DNA of 26,363 nt from a virus: positions 1 to 26,363 of the IMG/VR virus record IMGVR_UViG_3300030106_005167, one strand, 5' to 3'. The notes under the pieces are model-generated. The model saw only the letters and a list, made by a program, of their open reading frames with translations, had not been told where the DNA came from and ran no database searches. Positions 8,788 to 16,026 of this stretch are shown here, one piece after another. Position 1 is the first letter of the stretch; every line of letters begins with the position of its first letter. Position numbers and translations under genes: made by a program.

Positions 8788-9153
8788 CTAATCTCCTATA
8801 TAAGCGATTATCTTACCAGACGTTAAATCTACAGTGGTCCATCTACCATAGATAGTAAGTCCAGCTTGAAATGTAGTGTCATCTTGAATTTTTTTACCTC
8901 CAATACCAAGAGCTGTTGTTCTTGGGCTAGCACTGTGAGCTTCTTTGTCTGTGCCCACATACTGAAGTCCACGATCTTCATTTTCAATGTCAGCTATTAA
9001 ACCTCCTGAATTATCAAAAGTGCAGTCTTCAATTACAGTTATAGCTACGAACACCTTACCTATAGGAGGTTTTATATCGCTAACAGTTACATCTATAAAC
9101 ATAGATCCTAGTTGACCAAAAGAATATGATGTTTGAGTGTTATTAATTCCCAT
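8788..9153 (-). CDS. Small virion structural-type protein
   Basis: 121 residues, probably all-beta. It starts MGINNTQTSYSFGQLGSMFI, followed by KPPIGKVFVAITVIEDCTFD and ending TIYGRWTTVDLTSGKIIAYIGD. Alternating hydrophobic strands, low charge, and the closing GRWT..D...G..IAYIG pattern are typical of small beta proteins I associate with marine phage structural modules. It lies right after a terminator and directly upstream of the giant fibre in transcription order, so a tail or fibre-attachment role is plausible but not shown. Confidence 0.7.
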   Translation of the reverse strand: MGINNTQTSYSFGQLGSMFIDVTVSDIKPPIGKVFVAITVIEDCTFDNSGGLIADIENEDRGLQYVGTDKEAHSASPRTTALGIGGKKIQDDTTFQAGLTIYGRWTTVDLTSGKIIAYIGD

Positions 9154-9223
9154 TTTATATTGTTTAAATTATTTACTTTGCTATAAATAGAGTATTACAC
9201 ATTAGCGAGTTTTATTACCCTAT

Positions 9224-9253
9224 AAAAAAATAGCCACCCAAAAGGATGGCTAT
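9224..9253 (-). terminator. Rho-independent terminator
   Basis: On the minus strand a 10-base stem AUAGCCAUCC / GGGUGGCUAU (one U-G wobble) closes a UUUU loop and is followed by seven U. On the plus strand the wobble becomes a C-A mismatch, so the hairpin is better formed in the minus-strand transcript, the direction of transcription here. It sits in the 120-base gap between the 128-residue and 121-residue genes. Confidence 0.85.
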
Positions 9254-9273
9254 TAATATTAAGAATTTTAAAA

Positions 9274-9660
9274 CTATGAATCTAAAGAAATAGTAATACC
9301 AAATGAAGCGTCACCGATTATATCAGAAATACCTCCAAAGTATATACCATTATCTACATCAATAACACTGATTACACCACCTTTTGAGTGTGGTCCAGCG
9401 TTACAAGCTTCAGCCATAGCTTGAGCTATAATCTTACATCTATGGTAAGATCCAGCTGTATCGTGCTTGTCTGCGTGAGTAACTTCTACGTAATCACCTA
9501 ATACGGCAGCATCAGTATCGTTATTAGAGCTTTTAAAAAATATTCTAGTTGTAGTAGCAGTTTGCGGTTCTACACCTATAAAATTAGAAGCTTTCCACAT
9601 TCCAGCTTCTCCACTAGCGTTTGCTCCATCGCCTTTTCCAAAATATAAATAATTTTCCAT
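9274..9660 (-). CDS. Small structural-type protein, paralog of the next gene upstream
   Basis: 128 residues, beta-rich. It begins MENYLYFGKGDGANASGEA and contains CNAGPHSKGGVISVIDVDNG. The neighbouring 112-residue protein begins MARNFLYFAESDVQES and contains SNPHSGGFIVVADANVANG; both also share a central R.(E/F)....(E/Q)(T/V)....H. segment and a Lys/Gln-Ala helix, so the two look like diverged tandem duplicates. Located between the capsid gene and the fibre, they may be head decoration or completion proteins. A terminator follows 20 bases after the stop. Confidence 0.7.
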   Translation of the reverse strand: MENYLYFGKGDGANASGEAGMWKASNFIGVEPQTATTTRIFFKSSNNDTDAAVLGDYVEVTHADKHDTAGSYHRCKIIAQAMAEACNAGPHSKGGVISVIDVDNGIYFGGISDIIGDASFGITISLDS

Positions 9661-9685
9661 TTCTAAATAATTTATAAGTTAACAA

Positions 9686-10024
9686 TTAAGCTATAGTACA
9701 GTTAGTCACCAAGCCATTAAAAGCTTTGTGATACGTTGCTGTTTGACCATTAGCTACATTAGCGTCAGCCACTACTATGAAACCACCTGAATGTGGATTT
9801 GAATTTGCTATAGATACAAAAGCATCTAAAACAGCTTTTTGATTACCGCTAGCACAAGCTAGAGTAATAGTTTCTCTAGTCTGATGTCCTTCTACGTCTT
9901 CAAAACGAAGTGCAACGCCACCAGCAGCTATGTCGCATCCTAAGTAGCTGTCTGCAGGTATCATACAAGCATCTTGAGATTCTTGAACGTCGCTTTCTGC
10001 AAAATACAAAAAATTTCTTGCCAT
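9686..10024 (-). CDS. Small structural-type protein, paralog of the following gene
   Basis: 112 residues. The N-terminus MARNFLYFAESDVQES, the PHSGGFIVVAD block and the overall length match the 128-residue gene downstream, indicating duplication. The N-terminal strand is followed by a Cys-containing region (DACMIPADSYLGCDIAAGG) and a helix (NQKAVLDAFVSIANS). There is no signal peptide or membrane segment. It starts after an A-rich leader (AAAAAAAATGGC), which fits Bacteroidota-type initiation without a Shine-Dalgarno sequence. Probably a minor virion protein; unproven. Confidence 0.7.
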   Translation of the reverse strand: MARNFLYFAESDVQESQDACMIPADSYLGCDIAAGGVALRFEDVEGHQTRETITLACASGNQKAVLDAFVSIANSNPHSGGFIVVADANVANGQTATYHKAFNGLVTNCTIA

Positions 10025-10094
10025 TTTTTTTTGTTTTAATAATTAATAATTGTTTACGAATTTAGGTTTAAAGTTTATGGATTAAGGTTTATGA

Positions 10095-10133
10095 TATTAA
10101 TTAAAGAGATGCGGCTATGATAACCGCTTCTCT
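10095..10133 (-). terminator. Hairpin terminator overlapping the stop of the 280-residue gene
   Basis: Minus-strand stem AGAGAAGCGG / CCGCATCTCT (one internal A-A mismatch) with a 9-base loop, followed by TTTAATTAATA. The stop codon (10115-10117) lies in the loop. The U-tract is interrupted, so it is weaker than the other two terminators in the window. Confidence 0.5.
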
Positions 10134-10957
10134 ATATTAGTATATACTTCCATACCTTCATCAGTTTTAAACCAATGAGCTAAAGCAGTATATGGGTGTT
10201 CGTCGAACGGAACTGTCATAAGTTTTCTATTGTTTGATCCCCACATAAAATAACGTTGATCAGAAGATAACTTTATAATGTTTAGTTCAGTTGCTTTAAT
10301 ACCAAAGTTCCTTAGCTGTACATTATCGTCATTAACTAATTCTAAGAACAGTTCAGGATTATTCTTTGCGTATAGTAATAAATCTCGTTTAAGCTCCTTA
10401 GAACTCATCTTAGACACTTCAGATCCGATCTCAGCTCTCATAACAGCTTCAGCCATATCAATATCTAAGTCTTTTGCTACCATTAAAGCTTCAATCTCTA
10501 ACTCAAGAGTGTCAATTTCATTTTTAGCTATTTCTTGAGGTTTATATTCATAATATAAGTTGCCTCTATCTGGATGATATTTGGATAATAACTTTTGTAA
10601 AACAGTTTTCTCTTTTTCAACAAACAAAGCGCCGTTTCTAAAAACAATATGCGCTAATCTTTGGTCGCCTTTCATTTCATCTACAAAAGGAGTTCTTTGA
10701 TTTTCGCAATACTTCAACTCTCTTTCATAGCCTTTAGTTTCATCAAACCAGTATATACCAGAACTTCTAACACTTCTTGATAAAGGTTTGTTATTACTAG
10801 TTAAATAATAAATTCTATCTTTTACTTCCCAAGAAGGTTTAACTACTTTTTCTTCAACCTTTGGTTTTAGTGGTGCAACTACAGTTTCAACAGATTGTTC
10901 CACCACTTGTTCAACTACAGTTTCTTTAACTGCAGCTTTTGTTTTCTTTTTTGCCAT
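10115..10957 (-). CDS. Virion-associated-type hypothetical protein next to the capsid gene
   Basis: 280 residues. Residues 1-42 are a low-complexity Lys/Val/Glu-rich tail (repeats of VVEQ and KVEEKVVKP). A mixed alpha/beta region follows with DRIYYLTSNNKPL, GIYWFDETKGYERELKYC and FVDEMKGDQRLAHIVFRNGA. Residues ~120-205 are helical and acidic, and the C-terminus reads DQRYFMWGSNNRKLMTVPFD then YTALAHWFKTDEGMEVY. It lies immediately after the major capsid gene but behind a strong terminator, consistent with a protein needed in fewer copies. I cannot name the family; a head minor protein is a reasonable guess from position. Confidence 0.65.
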   Translation of the reverse strand: MAKKKTKAAVKETVVEQVVEQSVETVVAPLKPKVEEKVVKPSWEVKDRIYYLTSNNKPLSRSVRSSGIYWFDETKGYERELKYCENQRTPFVDEMKGDQRLAHIVFRNGALFVEKEKTVLQKLLSKYHPDRGNLYYEYKPQEIAKNEIDTLELEIEALMVAKDLDIDMAEAVMRAEIGSEVSKMSSKELKRDLLLYAKNNPELFLELVNDDNVQLRNFGIKATELNIIKLSSDQRYFMWGSNNRKLMTVPFDEHPYTALAHWFKTDEGMEVYTNIEKRLS

Positions 10958-10977
10958 AATATAATAAAATAAAAATT

Positions 10978-11008
10978 AAAAAATAAGGTGGGGCCGAAGC
11001 CCCAACCT
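10978..11008 (-). terminator. Rho-independent terminator with UUCG tetraloop after the capsid gene
   Basis: The minus strand reads AGGUUGGGGC-UUCG-GCCCCACCU then UAUUUUUU. The stem is 6 base pairs next to the loop, one bulged U, then 3 more; the C(UUCG)G loop is an exceptionally stable tetraloop. It lies 4 bases beyond the capsid stop codon. Confidence 0.9.
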
Positions 11009-11011
11009 ATA

Positions 11012-12511
11012 TTACTTCAATAACATAAAGTTGTTCGCACCTTGAGTGATTAAACATCTTTCAGTTAGCATGTGAAGTTGCATTGCATCTAAAGCAGATG
11101 TAGCAGCACCTACAGAACCTGTTACCCAAGTCTTCATTCTTCTATCATCAGTTTGTGAAGCTCTGTAACGCACGTGTAAGAACGGACGTTTCATTGAAGC
11201 ACCAACAGTTTGATCATATACAGATGAAGTACCTGCAGGAATAAATACCCCACGGATAGCTTCAGATCCAGCAGTAGCGTTAATACCACCACGAGTAGCT
11301 AAATCATTTAAGTATCTAAAGTCAGACTTGTAGAAGTCGTAAGAACCTCTTCTGAAGCCAGAGAAACCTAAATTTAAAGCCATATCTTCGTCGTTGTCAA
11401 ATACCCCGTAAGAAGTACCACCAGCTCCGTAAGAATTCATAGAAGCAAGCATATCGTCGATAGCTAAAGAAGAAGCTCTATTAACAAATAACATGTACTC
11501 TTCAATAGCACCTTGCTTGTCAAATTCTGCTAATATAGCGTCAAACTCAGAAAGATCAGTAGCAGCGTTAACACCTGAAATACCAGAAGTTACGTTACCT
11601 CTCTTTTCTATAGCTTGGAATAAACCTTGAGTACCGAAGTTTGTTGGTATACCTAATTTACCATCAGCATCAGAAGTACCGTCAACACCATCTTCACCTT
11701 CTAACATTGCCATTTCAACGTAATCGTTAAAACGAGCTCTTGTATCAGCTTCAGACTTTAAGTACCATAAATAACCAGAAGCTCCGCCTTCAGAAGAAAC
11801 TTCAATCCAACCAATACGAGATGCATCAGATCCTGATACTTCGTAGTAGTCTTTCATTATAATAGGCTTGTTAGTAAAAGTTTTGAATGTAGGCTCGTTA
11901 GCACCTCTTTGATCAGTAACCGCTGGAACAGCAGCATTAGAATAATAAGAAGTACCTTTACCATATTCAGAACCATAAACTAAACAAGTTGTAGCACCTG
12001 CAGTTTCAGAAAGTCCAGTACAGTCAGCAGCACCATAAGGCTCTACAGCTATACTAGCACCATCAACAGCAACAACAATAGCTTTAATAACTTTATTGTT
12101 ACTAGAAAGTATTACAGTATCGTTAACTCTAATACCGTGTTTAGCGTCAACATAATCTGTGTTACCATCAATATCAGATGTAACAGTAAATTTACCACCG
12201 TTTTCAGTAGCAGGATTGTTACCAATGTGACCATCAACATCCATCGTACCTTTGTAAGATAAATGTAGTCTTGATTGTTCAGACCATACAACTTGATCAG
12301 CTGTCATAGCCTCTTCAGCACCTACTTGCTCTAAGAAACCTGAGATAGTTCTCGGTCCGAAAACTTCAGCTTCTTTTTCCATTAGGTCTGGAACGTATTG
12401 TTGACCCCAACCAGCGTTTGTGCCAGAAGAAAGGTCTAAGTAATTAGTTGAAAGCGTTTGCTGTTGTGAAGCAGGTACACTATTCAACTGAGCACCGGGA
12501 TTAATTGCCAT
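11012..12511 (-). CDS. Major capsid protein
   Basis: 499 residues, identified mainly from position after portal and scaffold and from composition: a balanced soluble protein rich in Gly, Ala, Asn and Ser, with no enzyme motif. The N-terminal part contains SSGTNAGWGQQYVPDLMEKE, EVFGPRTISGFLEQVGAEE and QVVWSEQSRLHLSYKG. A helical region ~255-270 (KSEADTRARFNDYVEMAMLE) is followed by AIEKRGNVTSG and a C-terminal domain with FLHVRYRASQTDDRRMKTWV. This is consistent with an HK97-fold shell protein. The adjacent strong terminator fits a gene expressed at high level. The start follows the A-rich leader TTTTACAAAATGGC. Confident as capsid; fold assignment is by inference. Confidence 0.85.
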   Translation of the reverse strand: MAINPGAQLNSVPASQQQTLSTNYLDLSSGTNAGWGQQYVPDLMEKEAEVFGPRTISGFLEQVGAEEAMTADQVVWSEQSRLHLSYKGTMDVDGHIGNNPATENGGKFTVTSDIDGNTDYVDAKHGIRVNDTVILSSNNKVIKAIVVAVDGASIAVEPYGAADCTGLSETAGATTCLVYGSEYGKGTSYYSNAAVPAVTDQRGANEPTFKTFTNKPIIMKDYYEVSGSDASRIGWIEVSSEGGASGYLWYLKSEADTRARFNDYVEMAMLEGEDGVDGTSDADGKLGIPTNFGTQGLFQAIEKRGNVTSGISGVNAATDLSEFDAILAEFDKQGAIEEYMLFVNRASSLAIDDMLASMNSYGAGGTSYGVFDNDEDMALNLGFSGFRRGSYDFYKSDFRYLNDLATRGGINATAGSEAIRGVFIPAGTSSVYDQTVGASMKRPFLHVRYRASQTDDRRMKTWVTGSVGAATSALDAMQLHMLTERCLITQGANNFMLLK

Positions 12512-12528
12512 TTTGTAAAATTTTTAAA

Positions 12529-13674
12529 TTAGCGTTTATTTTTTATTTTAAATTTAAGCGATCTTGAATCGTCTCCTAAAACCCTAACTTTTAAACCTCC
12601 AGCTGTAACCTCACCGTGAGACGACCTCGCCTCAGTGTTAACGTTTTTAGCTTCTGCAACGCTTTGCTTTATAGCGTCAGCCCTGCCTTGTTCGTAAAAG
12701 TGTTTAGCTATAGCATCTGGATTCATAGCCGCAAACAGAGATTTATGATAACCCGCAGCGTCTTTAATAGATTTATCTTCACCAATAAACTTATTGACAA
12801 AATTATTTATGTCGCTTTGAGATGTCTTAACCTCATCTATATTCTTGACGTTGTACCTATACTTCTTGTCTCCAACATTGAAATCAAAACCTTTGAACTC
12901 TTTATTGAAAACAGCATCTGTTCTCTGTCTGAATTTTCTTTTATTATCTTCTGTAGCTTTTGTTTGAGCTTCAGTATCTTTGTTGTATCTATTAAAAAAG
13001 TCTACTGCTTTTTGTTGTTCTGGTGTTAAGTTACTACCAGCTTTTATTTCTTCGTAGTAAGTAGCTTTTTGTTTTTCTAAATACTTACGAGCTTTAGCAG
13101 CTTCTTCTTTTAATTTTATTTTCTTTCTTTTTATATCTTTAGCATCGTCTACCTCCTCATCATAGCTAAAAGTTTCATCTAATAAAAAGCTTCTTTCTTC
13201 TGCAGATAAATGGGGTTTTGTTTGCCTATAATACTCATCAAGAACATCTGATGTATCTAACTTGTTGATGTCAGTATTTAATCTAACATAATCTTCTAAG
13301 TTACCACCAGTCTCATCCATAAAGTCTATTAACTTCTGTATGTTTTCAGGCAGCGGTTTGCCAGTAGCTTCAGCTTCAGCTATAGCTTCTTCAACAACTT
13401 CTTCAACCTGTTCAACTTCTTGCTGAACTTCTTCTTCAGTTATTTCTTCTAATACTGGTGCTTCTGCTTCTTGTACTTCTCCTTCCGGCTGTACTTCTTC
13501 TTGTTCTTGTGGGGTGTCGGTGTTTTCATCGCTTCCCACCACTCCTGCTGGGTCAGCTGTTGTTTCTTCAGTTTCATTGGTTACTTCTTCAGTTTCTTGG
13601 GTTGGTGGATTATCTAAATCTACTTTATAGATTTCTGGTTCTTGATTACCTAAATTTACTTTAGTTATTTCCAT
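12529..13674 (-). CDS. Capsid scaffolding protein (putative)
   Basis: 381 residues between portal and capsid genes, the usual place for scaffold. Residues ~1-105 are extremely acidic, dominated by Glu, Thr, Val and Gln (for example QQEVEQVEEVVEEAIAEAEA). The centre is charged and helical, with a Lys-rich segment DIKRKKIKLKEEAAKARKYL. The C-terminus is basic (GLKVRVLGDDSRSLKFKIKN), as expected for the coat-binding end of a scaffold. The C-terminal ~20 residues contain no recognisable protease triad, so a maturation protease function is not supported. Polar low-complexity sequence means homology detection would be weak; the call is from context and composition. Confidence 0.75.
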   Translation of the reverse strand: MEITKVNLGNQEPEIYKVDLDNPPTQETEEVTNETEETTADPAGVVGSDENTDTPQEQEEVQPEGEVQEAEAPVLEEITEEEVQQEVEQVEEVVEEAIAEAEATGKPLPENIQKLIDFMDETGGNLEDYVRLNTDINKLDTSDVLDEYYRQTKPHLSAEERSFLLDETFSYDEEVDDAKDIKRKKIKLKEEAAKARKYLEKQKATYYEEIKAGSNLTPEQQKAVDFFNRYNKDTEAQTKATEDNKRKFRQRTDAVFNKEFKGFDFNVGDKKYRYNVKNIDEVKTSQSDINNFVNKFIGEDKSIKDAAGYHKSLFAAMNPDAIAKHFYEQGRADAIKQSVAEAKNVNTEARSSHGEVTAGGLKVRVLGDDSRSLKFKIKNKR

Positions 13675-13708
13675 AATAAAATTTTATAAAATATTAAAAA
13701 ATAATGAA

Positions 13709-16024
13709 TTAGAATTTATCTATTCCTGCTTCACCTGTTACTATATCATTACCTGACGATTCAAAACTTTTAACGGATTCACCCTCTTTTGTTTTCTGGA
13801 GTTTGCTGTTAAGTTCGAACTCAAGTTGCATAAGCTCTTTTTTAATTTGAGCCTCTTGTTGTAAATATCTAGACTTCAACTCTGCTTTTTGATTTTCTAG
13901 TTTAGAATCTATTTCAGCTTTAGCTTGATTCTTTTGTATCTCTGCTTGTGCAGCTACTTCTTGAGCTTGCTGGTTAGCCTGTGATTGAGCTTGTATATTT
14001 TGCTGCTGTATTAGTTGATCTCTCTCTTGTTTCTTTTTACGTTTAACTTTCAATAGTTGATTAGCAAGCTTAACGTTTCTAACATCACGAAGATCTATAG
14101 CATCGTCTAAGTCTATCAAGCCTTGGCTAAGTGCTACTTGAATATTGTTTTCAAGCATAGCTTTTTCTTCTTCATCTGGCATTAGTTCTATAAATATACC
14201 AAAGTCGTACAAGTGTAAACCTTTTAACTCTTCTAGCGTAGCAACATTATGGCTACCTATAGCTCTAACAAAAGCCTCTCTTGTCGGTGAGTACTCCAAT
14301 ATATCAGCTATCCTAAGAGATAAGCACTCCGCGTTCTCAGCAGTTAAGTAAAGCATAGACTGTAGTATGTGTCTAGTTGCCGTGTTACTATTTGCTGCGG
14401 CCAACTTTTGTACACCTACTAAAGCATTTTTATCTGGCATACTACCATCACGAGCTTCGTTAAGCCCGGTGACATCACGTATCATTTGTAAGTAATAGTT
14501 GTAAGTAGCAATAAGACTTTGAAGCTTATTACCACCACTACCGTTTTGTATCTGCTGTATAGGTACTTTACCAGGGTTCATATCACCTTCAGAAGTAAAT
14601 GATCTACCAATAACCGAACCAGTTTGGAAGAACATATTTAAAGCTTCTTGCGGATTGTAATTCGTACCATTACCTAAATCTATTTCAGCTAAACCATCAG
14701 CATCTAAGTACACACCATCAGGTACCATGCGATTCATAACCTGCTGAATCTTTAAATGAGTTAACTGTATAGTATCTGCAAAACCTGTTATTCTACTTAC
14801 TAATGACTGTATTCTACCTTCATAAACTCTAGGTGCTACTATATTATAGTTCATCTTAACTTTACCGAAGTCAGATTTACTTCTCATCATGTTAGGTGAC
14901 ATTTGCCATCTAAGCAGTTTGTTAGTACCTAAAACATAAACACCTTCGTACATTACTTCAATAACTTCATCTAATCTACTAAAATCACCTTCCATGTTTT
15001 CAGGCGGATTAAACGTGTCATCTTTCTTTATTACTTTCTCAGCTCCAGTACCTGTTGTTTTAAGTTTATAAACGTTGTTAGCGTGAGTCTTGTAGTTAAA
15101 ATAAAGAACGTGAACTTCGTTTCTATCTTTATTATATTTAGATTCTACTAGAGTTCTAGAGTTATCTACTATATGTTTAACTTCCTCTTCTGTTAAGTTA
15201 GGAAACTCTTTTACTAATTCATTTATAGGTATACACTTAACTTCACCAACGTAGTATATATCATCAAAGTAAGGTGAGTTAGTGTAAGAATAAACTAAGT
15301 TTGCTGGATCTACGTATTCAACTTTAGCACCGTCGCTGTAGTTAAAGTTTGTTTTAGTTGCACCTATACCTATGGTAACTAAATCATATAAACACCTACG
15401 TTTTATTAAATCATAGTTGCAACCTTCCATTAAAGTATTTATAGCTTGCTCTTCTGCTATCTCTACAGCTTGCTTATAGTTTAACTGCATATGTAGCGAG
15501 AGTTCTTCTTCTGTATCTGGTAGAGTTTCTGGATTATTTTCATAAAAGTTTAAACCCATAGTAGCTTGCACCGTATCATTAAACTCTTTAGATCTCATGT
15601 CTCTCAACATAGACTCCATGTACTCTGTTCTCTTGCTTACGCCATAATCATCTTGAGAAAATGCATTTATCTCATAGTTTCTCTGTGACATACCGTTGAC
15701 AACAATATCTACAAACTTAGGTATTATAGGTACAGGCTTCCAATCTAAGTTTAAGTAGCTTAAGTCACCGTTTATAGATAATTCGTTTTTATACTTTTCT
15801 ATAGACTGTTCGCCTCTAGCATATAGCCTTAGGTTATGAAAACTATTTATATTATCTCCATATCTACTATTTTGACTATAGTTACCAGAGTTGTATCTTG
15901 AAGCTTTACCATTGAACCACTCGAGCTCTATAGCTTTAGCAACCTTCATACCGTACTCGTTCGTCATCTTCTCTAAGTCACTAACCGCTTGAGAAGGAAA
16001 ATAATTCATGCCAGACTCTGCCAT
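13709..16024 (-). CDS. Portal protein
   Basis: 771 residues, directly downstream of the terminase. Portal-type features include an N-terminal helical region with SRYNSGNYSQNSRYGDNINS, ENLR-like SFHNLRLYARGEQSIEKYK and PVIPKFVDIVVNGMSQRNYE, a long acidic middle with VEYVDPANLVYSYTNSPYFD, and a helical section with SRITGFADTIQLTHLKIQQV and IRDVTGLNEARDGSMPDKNA. The last ~110 residues form a Gln/Lys-rich coiled coil (about 660-745), like a barrel extension or tail-facing helix. Length is close to that of large portals such as P22 gp1. It forms the dodecameric DNA channel at the capsid vertex and docks the terminase. Start is 2 bases from the terminase stop. Confidence 0.88.
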   Translation of the reverse strand: MAESGMNYFPSQAVSDLEKMTNEYGMKVAKAIELEWFNGKASRYNSGNYSQNSRYGDNINSFHNLRLYARGEQSIEKYKNELSINGDLSYLNLDWKPVPIIPKFVDIVVNGMSQRNYEINAFSQDDYGVSKRTEYMESMLRDMRSKEFNDTVQATMGLNFYENNPETLPDTEEELSLHMQLNYKQAVEIAEEQAINTLMEGCNYDLIKRRCLYDLVTIGIGATKTNFNYSDGAKVEYVDPANLVYSYTNSPYFDDIYYVGEVKCIPINELVKEFPNLTEEEVKHIVDNSRTLVESKYNKDRNEVHVLYFNYKTHANNVYKLKTTGTGAEKVIKKDDTFNPPENMEGDFSRLDEVIEVMYEGVYVLGTNKLLRWQMSPNMMRSKSDFGKVKMNYNIVAPRVYEGRIQSLVSRITGFADTIQLTHLKIQQVMNRMVPDGVYLDADGLAEIDLGNGTNYNPQEALNMFFQTGSVIGRSFTSEGDMNPGKVPIQQIQNGSGGNKLQSLIATYNYYLQMIRDVTGLNEARDGSMPDKNALVGVQKLAAANSNTATRHILQSMLYLTAENAECLSLRIADILEYSPTREAFVRAIGSHNVATLEELKGLHLYDFGIFIELMPDEEEKAMLENNIQVALSQGLIDLDDAIDLRDVRNVKLANQLLKVKRKKKQERDQLIQQQNIQAQSQANQQAQEVAAQAEIQKNQAKAEIDSKLENQKAELKSRYLQQEAQIKKELMQLEFELNSKLQKTKEGESVKSFESSGNDIVTGEAGIDKF

Positions 16025-16026
16025 AT

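Noticed and set aside
12616-13664. Plus-strand frames opposite the scaffold gene, including a Leu-rich one resembling a membrane protein
   Set aside because: The Leu-rich frame (13458-13664) is the complement of the Glu/Thr/Gln-rich scaffold codons; such pseudo-hydrophobic shadows are expected.
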